Assembly (NCBI RefSeq): GCF_004358205.1
Contig: NZ_SMYO01000012.1
Span: 62,001 to 126,000 of the forward strand
Direction of reading: 5' to 3'
Origin: Bacillus salipaludis
GTDB lineage: Bacteria; Bacillota; Bacilli; Bacillales_B; DSM-18226
Length of the DNA stretch: 64,000 nt
The position numbers were made by a program, and so were the translations under genes. Below the pieces are notes generated by a model. The model made no database searches, was not told where the DNA came from, and saw only the letters and a program-made list of their open reading frames with translations. Every line of letters begins with the position of its first letter. Positions within the stretch are counted from its first letter, which is position 1. Of the stretch, positions 46,940 through 54,930 are shown piece after piece.

Positions 46940-48118
46940 GTGAATTTTAGCATTTATCTTTTAGCGATTGTTTCGTTTGTGGTTGGAATGGCGGAGCTAA
47001 TTGTTGGCGGGATTCTTGACATCGTCTCAGACGGCCTTGGAATTTCAATTAGTACAGCCGGAGAACTAATCACGGTATACTCGCTTGTTTTTGCGATCGC
47101 CTCACCGGTCCTTTTAACAGTAACCGCAAAAATTGAAAGAAAACGGCTGCTGCTTTGGACACTGCTAATATTCTTAATCGGGAATATGATCGCCTTCATC
47201 AGCCCTAATTTTATTGTTCTATTTCTTTCAAGAATTATCTCTGCTGCAAGTGGATCTCTATTAGTGGTTCTTTCCGTAACCATTGCTTCAAGTATTGTAA
47301 AAGAAGAGTATCGGGCGCGGGCAATTGGGGTCATCTTTATGGGAATCAGCGGATCTCTCGTATTAGGAGTGCCGATTGGACTGGTGATTGGGAATCATTT
47401 CGGCTGGCGCTCACCATTTCTGTTTATCGCTGTGCTGACACTGATTTCGATGGCTGGGGTTTATGCCCTTTTAAATAAAATCGAGCCTAGACCTATGATT
47501 TCACTAAAACAGCAATTACAAACTTTAAAAAATTCAAAGACATTATCAGCACAATTAACATCTGTTTTATTTCTAACGGGTCATTTAACTCTCTATGCGT
47601 ACCTGACCCCGTTTTTAAAATCAACCTTACATTTAGATGCAACATGGGTCAGTATTTTTTACTTTATTTTTGGGATCTCGGCAGTGTTTGGCGGTGGCTT
47701 TGGCGGCTGGCTGGCCGACAAATGGGGTTCAAAGAAAAGCATTTTAACCATCGTAACCGTATTTGCTGTAACTCTGTTTGTCCTGCCGAATGTTACATCT
47801 TCAATTACGATTTTTGTCATCGTGATGATGATTTGGAGTGCGTTAAGCTGGGCCATTACACCGGCACAGCAAAATTATTTAATTGAAACAGCGCCAGAAA
47901 CATCCGATATCCAGCAGAGCTTGAATAATTCAGCCTTGCATATTGGGATTGCACTAGGCTCCGTAATCGGCGGAATGGTGATTAATCAATATTCAGTTCA
48001 AGCGAATGCATCAGTGGGCGGGGTCTTTATCATCTTTGCTTTACTATGTGCCATTTTTTCTATCACAAGAAAACCAACCGAAAATAGACAAGAGGAGGTG
48101 AGCATGATGATGGAGTAG
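46940..48118 (+). CDS. pbuE: Purine nucleobase efflux pump, MFS (PbuE-like)
   Basis: A 392-residue MFS exporter closely patterned on B. subtilis PbuE. ELIVGGILDIVSD near the N-terminus, TAKIERKRLLLW in loop 2-3, YRARAIGVIFMGISGS in the middle and PAQQNYLIETAPETSDIQQSLNNSALHIGIALGS in the second half correspond segment by segment. The start is GTG 46940 behind GGGAGGAG. It pairs with deoD on one transcript: hypoxanthine or guanine released by phosphorolysis could be exported by this pump. The extreme 3' end contains a strong AGGAGGTG (48093-48100) that is probably the ribosome site for deoD. Confidence 0.92.
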   Translation: MNFSIYLLAIVSFVVGMAELIVGGILDIVSDGLGISISTAGELITVYSLVFAIASPVLLTVTAKIERKRLLLWTLLIFLIGNMIAFISPNFIVLFLSRIISAASGSLLVVLSVTIASSIVKEEYRARAIGVIFMGISGSLVLGVPIGLVIGNHFGWRSPFLFIAVLTLISMAGVYALLNKIEPRPMISLKQQLQTLKNSKTLSAQLTSVLFLTGHLTLYAYLTPFLKSTLHLDATWVSIFYFIFGISAVFGGGFGGWLADKWGSKKSILTIVTVFAVTLFVLPNVTSSITIFVIVMMIWSALSWAITPAQQNYLIETAPETSDIQQSLNNSALHIGIALGSVIGGMVINQYSVQANASVGGVFIIFALLCAIFSITRKPTENRQEEVSMMME

Positions 48119-48146
48119 GAATATCCACTTCAGCATCATGGCCGAA
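48093..48146 (+). promoter_or_regulatory. Shine-Dalgarno sequence and bridging hairpin before deoD
   Basis: The only good ribosome site before deoD is AGGAGGTG at 48093-48100, 45 nt from the start codon. Between them lies a hairpin: CATGATG (48103-48109) pairs with CATCATG (48134-48140). After an A-G mismatch, TGGAGT (48111-48116) pairs with ACTTCA (48127-48132), then GG with CC. Folded, 2 nt plus 5 nt remain between the SD and ATG 48146. The pbuE stop codon is inside the stem. Confidence 0.55.
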
Positions 48147-48844
48147 TGAGTGTTCATATCAATGCAAAACAAGGGGAAATTGCAGAAAATATTTTATTAC
48201 CTGGAGATCCTTTGCGTGCCAAGTATATCGCGGAGACCTTTTTGGAAGATGTGACTTGTTACAATGAAGTGCGCGGTATGCTTGGTTTTACCGGTACGTA
48301 TAAAGGAAAAAAAGTATCTGTTCAAGGAACAGGGATGGGAATTCCGTCGATATCCATCTATGTGAATGAGTTAATCCGAGAATATGGAGTGAAAAACTTA
48401 ATTCGTGTAGGTTCCTGCGGGGCAATCCAGAAGGATATAAAGGTCCGGGATGTGGTTCTGGCGATGACATCTTCAACTGATTCGAATACCAACCGCATGG
48501 CTTTTCCAGGAATTGATTATGCACCGTGTGCCAACTTTAATCTACTGCATAATGCTTATCAAGCAGGCAGGCAAAAGGGGATGGAACTAAAGGTTGGCAA
48601 TGTATTGTCAGCGGATGTATTCTACCGGGACAGCATGGATATTGTGAAAAAACTGGCTGATTATGGTGTGCTCGCAGTGGAAATGGAAACCACCGCATTA
48701 TATACGCTGGCAGCAAAATATGGCGTGAACGCCCTATCGATTTTAACCGTCAGTGATCATATTTTTACCGGGGAAGAAACGACAGCCGAAGAACGCCAAA
48801 CGACATTTAATGAAATGGTCGTTATTGCGCTGGATGCATTATAA
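48146..48844 (+). CDS. deoD: Purine nucleoside phosphorylase, DeoD type
   Basis: A 232-residue hexameric-type purine nucleoside phosphorylase that splits (deoxy)adenosine, inosine or guanosine into base and (deoxy)ribose-1-phosphate. [30 protein letters not shown] contains the phosphate-binding loop; [18 protein letters not shown] (ribose and base contacts) and TVSDH (catalytic Asp) are intact. The N-terminus fits the family exactly, so ATG 48146 is right even though no Shine-Dalgarno lies in the usual place. It is in operon with pbuE and upstream of the convergent TrmB-family gene. Confidence 0.96.
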   Translation: MSVHINAKQGEIAENILLPGDPLRAKYIAETFLEDVTCYNEVRGMLGFTGTYKGKKVSVQGTGMGIPSISIYVNELIREYGVKNLIRVGSCGAIQKDIKVRDVVLAMTSSTDSNTNRMAFPGIDYAPCANFNLLHNAYQAGRQKGMELKVGNVLSADVFYRDSMDIVKKLADYGVLAVEMETTALYTLAAKYGVNALSILTVSDHIFTGEETTAEERQTTFNEMVVIALDAL

Positions 48845-48850
48845 AATAAA

Positions 48851-48881
48851 GGCAGCGGGTCACAAACCCCGCTGCCATTTT
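48851..48881. terminator. Terminator between deoD and the convergent regulator
   Basis: GGCAGCGGG (48851-48859) and CCCGCTGCC (48868-48876) form a perfect 9-bp stem, followed by ATTTTAAT. Confidence 0.85.
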
Positions 48882-49668
48882 AATATCGAAGCCTCATTAA
48901 AAGGTTTTTTATTTCCTCATCCTGCATTAATGTATCTTCAAATCTTTTCGTAATTTTTGCTAAGGCTAAATCATGGTAGAAAAAGTCAGCAAAAAATTTT
49001 ACAAAGGGTGGTGATTTTGTGATCATTGCCTGCCATGCACCGTTTTCCACACCGGCGAACAAAATTTCCTCTTCATCCGTTATGATTAAGCGGCTATTTT
49101 CTAACATTTGATGCTCTTCATTCGGAGACAAAATCGTGAGCGAGGATAACGCGGCCTCCACACTCCCGACAACAAGTGCCTCTACTTTCACACCCGCTTG
49201 TTCTTTTTCGAGTAAAACAGGCAGAAAGTCTTGGAAGTCTTCTTCCCAAAGGGAAATTTGTATTGTTTTCTTTGCCTCTTGTAGCAGCTGTTTACATTTT
49301 AATTGAATCGAGGAATCGACCTTGAGACTCCACACCCGGTCATCGGTTATTTGTTTTTTTGATGAATTTTGTTTCAAACGATCGATATTGGCTTGGAATT
49401 GCTTTGTCAGCATTTCTATGACTAGATTCAACGGCAGCGCCGTATAGAGCTTTTTCTTCTCTGAAACAGAATCCAGCACCAGCCCTTTTTCAATCATCCG
49501 CGTCAACACTTCATATACCTTTGCTTTTGGAACCCCGGAGTATTTTACAATTTGAGTGGCATCCAGCGGTTCATCATTGGAGGAAAGGATCTCATAAACC
49601 TTACTTTCATACTGTGAAAAACCAAACTTTTGCAGCATCATTCTGACCTCATTTTTAGAAAAGTTCAT
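48880..49668 (-). CDS. TrmB-family transcriptional regulator
   Basis: A regulator of up to 262 residues. An N-terminal winged helix (LQKFGFSQYESKVYEILSSNDEPLDATQIVKYSGVPKAKVYEVLTRMIEKGLV) is typical of TrmB. A coiled linker and a phospholipase D-like C-terminal effector domain follow (SIQLKCKQLLQEAKKTIQISLWEEDFQDFLP..., GVKVEALVVG). The outer ATG at 49668 lacks a ribosome site; the ATG pair at 49641/49638 follows GAGGT and gives the usual M-x-LQKFGF start, so the shorter form may be real. TrmB proteins bind sugars or related ligands and control transport genes. Adjacency makes it the best candidate to bind the palindrome shared by nupC and pbuE-deoD. Confidence 0.85.
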   Translation of the reverse strand: MNFSKNEVRMMLQKFGFSQYESKVYEILSSNDEPLDATQIVKYSGVPKAKVYEVLTRMIEKGLVLDSVSEKKKLYTALPLNLVIEMLTKQFQANIDRLKQNSSKKQITDDRVWSLKVDSSIQLKCKQLLQEAKKTIQISLWEEDFQDFLPVLLEKEQAGVKVEALVVGSVEAALSSLTILSPNEEHQMLENSRLIITDEEEILFAGVENGAWQAMITKSPPFVKFFADFFYHDLALAKITKRFEDTLMQDEEIKNLLMRLRY

Positions 49669-49742
49669 CTATATTGTCTTAATCATATTAGAATACAGAA
49701 TTTTTGTAAAATCAAACCGCAGCAGTTGTAATCATTACTCTA

Positions 49743-50894
49743 TTATAGTAATCGCTTCTTTTTGGGGAGTATTTTCTCTTCATAATAAGGATCTGCAGAT
49801 TCTACTATAAATCGGAAGATATCTTCTGCAGCATTTGAATTGATAAATTCCTGCTGGCATTTCTTCATTATCTTTAGTTTTTCACCGTTATTTTCAAGCA
49901 ATGTGTTTATGGTATTTTTAATATCATGCGGATTTTTACATACCACTCCTAAATTTAATTTTTCAACAAAAGCAGGATTATCTTCCTCTTGACCTGGTAA
50001 GGCACCTGTAATGATAAGAGGAGTTGCAGTAGCAATCGCCTCAAACATTACATTAGGACTGCCTCTAGTAAAAATGATATCAGAAGCTAACATTAGGTCC
50101 TGAATGTTTTTGATAAAACCGTAAATCTCCACTTTCTCTCCATATTGACTTTTAAGCAATTTTTCTAGCTTAATTCTTTGTTTTTCATTTCTTCCAGCTA
50201 CAATTTTTACTGAGCAATCAAAATGATTAAGCAAGGTTTGAGCGATCTTTTTCATATTTCCAACGCCTTCACCTCCGCTCATAATTAGGCATGTGAAGGG
50301 TTGTTCTTTCTTATAATGAACTTTTTCTATTTTATTTTTTTTGAAAAATTTAGAACGGACTGGAAATCCTAAAACTTTTATTTTCTTATCTGGAATACCA
50401 TATTCTAAACACCTGTGACGAGCTTCAAACGTGGGGCTGATAATATAATCTGCCCGCAGATCAGCCCATAGAGGATAAATATTTACAAGATCTGCAATAA
50501 GCGTAATAAAAGGTATTTTGAGATGCTGTTTTTCTAAGATGTTTAAGATAGAACCATTAAAATTAGGATGAACAGATAAAATCATATCAGGTTTTACTTC
50601 ATCCAATAATTTTTGAAGGTTATCTCTGATAAGAACTTCTAAAAAATCGTTAAGGTACGAAGGATTAATAGCTGATAATTTCCATAAATACTTCCATAAA
50701 TTCTCTGAATTTCTTGTAAGGGGTCCATACATTTTGCCGATATTCAGTAGAAATGGTCCACCGAGCGAAAAGCCATCTACAACATGAATTTTAACGTTAG
50801 GATGAAATTCAGTTTTTTCACATAAAGACTCTGTTATGCTTTTATGACCTTGACCGGTATAATCGGAAGAAATAATAAGTACAGTTTTCCCCAT
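49743..50894 (-). CDS. Glycosyltransferase, MGDG synthase/UgtP-like (GT28 type)
   Basis: A 383-residue cytoplasmic or membrane-associated glycosyltransferase. The N-terminal half begins KTVLIISSDYTGQGHKSITESL, the acceptor-binding fold of MGDG synthase, with DMILSVHPNFNGSILN. The C-terminal half has the sugar-nucleotide region LIMSGGEGVGNMKKIAQ and IIFTRGSPNVMFEAIATATPLIITGALPGQEEDNPAF, typical of GT28 C-domains. UgtP makes di- and triglucosyl-diacylglycerol, the LTA anchor, in B. subtilis; the exact product here is not known. It sits between the TrmB regulator and two other membrane-related genes on the same strand. Confidence 0.88.
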   Translation of the reverse strand: MGKTVLIISSDYTGQGHKSITESLCEKTEFHPNVKIHVVDGFSLGGPFLLNIGKMYGPLTRNSENLWKYLWKLSAINPSYLNDFLEVLIRDNLQKLLDEVKPDMILSVHPNFNGSILNILEKQHLKIPFITLIADLVNIYPLWADLRADYIISPTFEARHRCLEYGIPDKKIKVLGFPVRSKFFKKNKIEKVHYKKEQPFTCLIMSGGEGVGNMKKIAQTLLNHFDCSVKIVAGRNEKQRIKLEKLLKSQYGEKVEIYGFIKNIQDLMLASDIIFTRGSPNVMFEAIATATPLIITGALPGQEEDNPAFVEKLNLGVVCKNPHDIKNTINTLLENNGEKLKIMKKCQQEFINSNAAEDIFRFIVESADPYYEEKILPKKKRLL

Positions 50895-51006
50895 GTTATC
50901 AGCCTCTCATAATGACCTAGTAAAACCATAACAAAATAAGAATAATTTCATAGTTGAATAATGTAAAAACCATGTTAAGTTTTAACAAACCTAGTCAAGG
51001 AATTTA

Positions 51007-51993
51007 CTAATTTGAATCGAAGCGTTTTAAATCTCTAAGCACCTTTTTGTATTGTTTTAAGGAATGTAATTTCCCTATAAAACTATTTTTGTTTTTGAGG
51101 TCAGATGAAATGAACATAATTGCAAGTGCAGGGAAAAATTTATTTGTGCGAAATCTTACATCCTTCCAATAAACATAAAATCCCTTTTTTCTTTTCTTAA
51201 CAAAAGGATAGGCAAAGTGTGTACTTGATAAAAAGTCTAAAACGGAAGGGTCATTTCTACTCTCTTCAACTAATTCTGGAAGGTCAATTTTTTTAGAGAG
51301 AGTGTGGTCAATAAAAAGATCATTCTTTAAGTAAACTCCAAATAATAAATCTTCCTTTGTCTCAATGATAACGTCCCATTTAAACATAGTCATTCTTGGA
51401 ATTAATTTTAAACGAACTGCATTTTTAAAATGATTTTGTAAGTGTCTTTTTATTAAAAGGGAGGAAAGTGCTCGAATAACAAGGTATATGAGGATGAGAA
51501 TATAAATGATTAGAAAAGTTTTCCCTGCCATATAGAAGGGGAGTAAGCTGATTCCTAGAACATGAAGGAATAAAATATAAGGATCGACCAACGGGATGGA
51601 ATCAAAGGCAATCCATTTACGAGAAAAAGGCAGTAAAACCTGCGTACCGTGCACATTAAATAAATCCAAAAAGACATGTACCAATACGGCTATAAGTGTC
51701 CAAAAATACAGGTGGAGAAATGAAGTGTTTGAAAAAAAAAGGTAGATGACGCTTGAGACAACAATACTCCATATTGGAATAGCAGGGAGTGAATGAGAAA
51801 AGCCTCGATGATTTCGGAGATAGCTGCCTTTTCCCTTTAAGCGACAAATAAAGTCAAAATCAGGTGCATTTGAACCAATGATGGTCCCTGCAATGACAGC
51901 ATTGGATAGGATGGGTTGATTTGCGATTGCCGGGTCGACTTGAGCTAGAGCACCTAATCCTATACCGATGATTACGTGAGAAAATGTGTCCAT
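51007..51993 (-). CDS. YdjM-family membrane-bound metal-dependent hydrolase
   Basis: A polytopic membrane protein of about 328 residues. The YdjM/LexA-binding-type family signature is visible: MDTFSHVIIGIGLGAL at the N-terminus, then APDFDF..., NHRGFSHSLPAIPIW and HVFLDLFNVHGTQVLLPFS, which hold the His/Asp residues of the putative metal site. A C-terminal soluble part of about 150 residues follows. The ATG at 51993 is preferred over the TTG at 52008 because GGAGAG lies 8 nt before it. The family is annotated as metal-dependent hydrolase, but no clear substrate has been established. Confidence 0.85.
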   Translation of the reverse strand: MDTFSHVIIGIGLGALAQVDPAIANQPILSNAVIAGTIIGSNAPDFDFICRLKGKGSYLRNHRGFSHSLPAIPIWSIVVSSVIYLFFSNTSFLHLYFWTLIAVLVHVFLDLFNVHGTQVLLPFSRKWIAFDSIPLVDPYILFLHVLGISLLPFYMAGKTFLIIYILILIYLVIRALSSLLIKRHLQNHFKNAVRLKLIPRMTMFKWDVIIETKEDLLFGVYLKNDLFIDHTLSKKIDLPELVEESRNDPSVLDFLSSTHFAYPFVKKRKKGFYVYWKDVRFRTNKFFPALAIMFISSDLKNKNSFIGKLHSLKQYKKVLRDLKRFDSN

Positions 51994-52088
51994 TTGACCA
52001 CTCTCCAAATAATAAAGTTACTTTTATTATATTGAAGAAATTGTGATTTCAAGATTAATCAACTATTAAAAGTATGTAAAGAGTTTGT

Positions 52089-52138
52089 AAGAGCCACTAA
52101 TAAAAGGGGAGCATTATCCCCTTTTATTAATGGCTCTT
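52089..52138. terminator. Long hairpin terminator downstream of uppP
   Basis: AGAGCCACTAATAAAAGGGG and CCCCTTTTATTAATGGCTCT pair over about 20 bp with one mismatch and a short loop. T-rich tracts on both sides allow function on the minus strand for uppP. Confidence 0.88.
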
Positions 52139-52178
52139 TGGTTTGTTTAAAGCGGGTAGATTTCAGAGTTTAGTGAAA

Positions 52179-52976
52179 TTAAAGAATAACAAATACCGTA
52201 AATAGAATAGCCAATGCAATTCGATAATAAGCAAACACGGTTAGACCAATTTTTTGAATTAATTTAAGGAACACGACAGCAACAACCATCGCAACAACAA
52301 AAGCCGTAATAAAACCGATGGCAAACATGGGGATGTCGCTTGTATGAAGAAAATCCAAACTCTTAATTAAGTCCAAGCCGGTCGCACCTACCATAATGGG
52401 GAGAGCGACTAAAAAGGAAAATTCGGCAGCCGTTCGATGATTTGCTCCAACTAAAAGTCCTCCTGAAATAGTGGATCCCGCTCGAGAAAAACCAGGGATC
52501 ACAGCTAAGCATTGAAAAAGTCCAATGGCTAATGCTTGTTTGTACGTCAATTCATCAACTGTATTAGAGGTGAATTTTCCATGTCTTTTTTCTGCGAATA
52601 ACATTAAAATAGCACCAGCAATAAGGCTATAAACTACAACCTTCGGTGAAAAGAGCTGAGTTTTTATAAAATCATGCAGTACCAAACCGGCAATTGCCGC
52701 AGGTATAACTCCTAATATGATGTGGATAGCATCTAATTTCTTAGCTGGTTTTCCAATCGTACTGAAATTTAATAGAGATAAATATCTTTTCCAATACAGT
52801 ACTAAGATCGCAAGCATTGAGCCAAGTTGAATCACAACCTCAAAGGTATTGGCCTTTTGACCTTTAAATCCTAATAAGTTCCCTACTAAAATTAAATGCC
52901 CGGTGGAGGATACAGGCAAATATTCTGTTAAACCTTCTACGATTCCTAAAATAAAAGCGATGAGATTCTCATGCAT
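52179..52976 (-). CDS. uppP: Undecaprenyl-diphosphatase
   Basis: An integral membrane phosphatase of about 265 residues that recycles undecaprenyl pyrophosphate to the carrier phosphate for cell-wall synthesis; overproduction gives bacitracin resistance in relatives. The BacA signatures are intact: GIVEGLTEYLPVSSTGHLIL (residues about 12-31, with catalytic Glu and Ser) and the second re-entrant repeat PGFSRAGSTISGGLLVGANHRTAAEFSFLVALP. The start at 52976 (MHENLIAF) is chosen because AAGGGA precedes it; the upstream ATG at 52994 would add six residues. Normal length. Confidence 0.95.
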   Translation of the reverse strand: MHENLIAFILGIVEGLTEYLPVSSTGHLILVGNLLGFKGQKANTFEVVIQLGSMLAILVLYWKRYLSLLNFSTIGKPAKKLDAIHIILGVIPAAIAGLVLHDFIKTQLFSPKVVVYSLIAGAILMLFAEKRHGKFTSNTVDELTYKQALAIGLFQCLAVIPGFSRAGSTISGGLLVGANHRTAAEFSFLVALPIMVGATGLDLIKSLDFLHTSDIPMFAIGFITAFVVAMVVAVVFLKLIQKIGLTVFAYYRIALAILFTVFVIL

Positions 52977-53196
52977 TTTTCTTAATCCCTTCATTGGTCA
53001 ATTTGTATAAGGAAGTATAGTCTCATCTCTATTGTTATTTCAACCCTAATTACAAGAAAATTACATAATCTTAATATTCCATTTAGTTTGGGTCTTTTTT
53101 ACTCAAAAATCGATTAATGGAAGAAATACGTTAGTTTTTAGAAATAGAGGGAATTATATAATCAATTACCAATCATGAAAACCAGGAAGTGAAAGT

Positions 53197-54738
53197 ATGT
53201 CAGAGACAGATATATCGAAATATGAAAAGAAAATTATAATCCGTAATATACGTGTGGATGATATTGATGCCATTATCGCCTTGGGGAAGGTTTGTTTCCC
53301 TAACATGGAGCCGTGGACAAGGGAGCAATTATTAAGCCATATTCGAATTTTCCCCGATGGTCAGTTTTGTGTGGAATATGAGGACAAGATTGTTGGTTCT
53401 TGTTCCAGTCTAATCGTTAATTTTGATGAATATGATGACCAGCACACATGGGATGTCATCACGGACAACGGGTATATTACCAATCATGACCCGGATGGAT
53501 TTAATTTATATGGGATCGAAGTGATGGTCGACCCCGAATATCGCAGGATGAAATTAGGAGCCCGCCTTTATGAGGCACGCAAGGACCTTGCTGTTCGGTT
53601 AAATCTAAAAAGTATTATTATCGGCGGAAGAATTCCAAATTACCACAAATATAAGGAAGAAATGACAGCCCGTGAATATGTTGCGGCCGTTGAGAAGCAT
53701 AGTATCTACGACCCGGTATTGTCCTTCCAGCTCCTTCAAGGATTTACAATTAAACGGATTAACACAAGGTATCTGCCAGATGATAAAGCGTCGGATTCCA
53801 TGGCAACCCTGATGGAATGGAATAATGTTGATTATCGTCCAAAGTCCAAACGAATCTATCGAACAGCGTTTCCCATTCGAATTTGTGCCGTGCAGTATAT
53901 GATGAAGAAAATTGATTCGTTTCAGGATTTTAGCCGGCAGGTCGAATACTATGTAGATGTTGCGGCGGATTTTGGATCTGATTTTGCTGTCTTTCCAGAG
54001 ATTTTTACGACTCAGTTGATGTCCTTTCTCGAAGAAAAACGCCCCGATCAAGCAGTTCGGAAACTTGCTACCTATACAAATCAGTATATTGAACTGTTTA
54101 CACAACTTGCTGTGAGATACAATATCAACATTATTGGCGGATCACATTTTGTTGAGGAGAATGGTGATTTATACAATATTGGTTTTCTATTCCGCCGCGA
54201 TGGTACAATTGAGAGACAGTCCAAACTTCATGCAGCACCGGATGAACGTAAATGGTGGGGAATATCAGAAGGAAAGGATATCAATGTGTTTGACACTGAT
54301 TGCGGTAAAATTGCTATCCAGATTTCTTATGATGTGGAATTTCCGGAGCTTGCAAGGATTGCCGTGGATAAAGGAGCAAACATCATTTTTGTGCCTTTTT
54401 GTACGGAGGATCGCCAGGCCTACCTCCGCATTCGCTGCTGTGCTCAGGCACGTGCCATTGAGAATCAGGTATATACCTGTATTGCTGGAACGGTCGGCAA
54501 TTTAACACATGTAGAAAATATGGATATTCAATATGCGCAATCCGGGATTTACTCGCCTTCCGATTTTGAGTTTGCCAGAGACGGGATTGTCGGGGAATGT
54601 GACGCAAATATTGATACAGTCGTAGTCGGTGACGTTGACCTTGAGAAACTGAGGCGCTCTCGAAATTCCGGGTCCCTTAGGCAATTGCGGGATCGAAGAC
54701 ATGATTTATATCGAGTGGAATGGAAAAATCTAAGCTAA
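53197..54738 (+). CDS. yhcX: GNAT acetyltransferase fused to carbon-nitrogen hydrolase (YhcX-like), Cys-to-Ser at nucleophile position
   Basis: A 513-residue fusion. Residues about 10-200 form a GNAT domain (IIIRNIRVDDIDAIIALGKVCFP, then YGIEVMVDPEYRRMKLGARLYEAR with the acetyl-CoA loop). Residues about 222-490 form a nitrilase-superfamily domain with E268 (FPEIFT) and K343 (RQSKLH). The expected nucleophile motif reads ISYDVEFPE with S377 (codon TCT at 54325-54327) where nitrilases usually have cysteine. The domain layout and length match B. subtilis YhcX. It precedes the sigma-54 regulon but has its own terminator, so a link is unproven. An amidase activity cannot be assumed with the altered residue. 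Confidence 0.88.
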   Translation: MSETDISKYEKKIIIRNIRVDDIDAIIALGKVCFPNMEPWTREQLLSHIRIFPDGQFCVEYEDKIVGSCSSLIVNFDEYDDQHTWDVITDNGYITNHDPDGFNLYGIEVMVDPEYRRMKLGARLYEARKDLAVRLNLKSIIIGGRIPNYHKYKEEMTAREYVAAVEKHSIYDPVLSFQLLQGFTIKRINTRYLPDDKASDSMATLMEWNNVDYRPKSKRIYRTAFPIRICAVQYMMKKIDSFQDFSRQVEYYVDVAADFGSDFAVFPEIFTTQLMSFLEEKRPDQAVRKLATYTNQYIELFTQLAVRYNINIIGGSHFVEENGDLYNIGFLFRRDGTIERQSKLHAAPDERKWWGISEGKDINVFDTDCGKIAIQISYDVEFPELARIAVDKGANIIFVPFCTEDRQAYLRIRCCAQARAIENQVYTCIAGTVGNLTHVENMDIQYAQSGIYSPSDFEFARDGIVGECDANIDTVVVGDVDLEKLRRSRNSGSLRQLRDRRHDLYRVEWKNLS

Positions 54739-54741
54739 ATA

Positions 54742-54776
54742 AGCTGCTCCCAGTGTTGGGGGCAGCTATATTTTAT
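54742..54776 (+). terminator. Terminator of the yhcX-like gene
   Basis: AGCTGCTCCC (54742-54751) pairs with GGGGGCAGCT (54758-54767) with one G-T pair, followed by ATATTTTAT. Confidence 0.82.
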
Positions 54777-54839
54777 AAACTTGATGTCGAAAAAACTACA
54801 CCGAAGGGGATTTGGCCCTTTTCCGACTGATGCATGCGC

Positions 54840-54868
54840 TTACTCTTTTCGTATAACCGTGGTATCAT
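54840..54868 (+). promoter_or_regulatory. Candidate sigma-A promoter of the sigma-54 activator gene
   Basis: TTACTC at 54840-54845 and TATCAT at 54863-54868 are exactly 17 nt apart, 62 bp before the start codon. Confidence 0.5.
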
Positions 54869-54930
54869 ATGAATAGTAAAAAAGTTATTGCAACATTATG
54901 ATTTTAATAGCGGGGAAGGAAGAAATTCAG

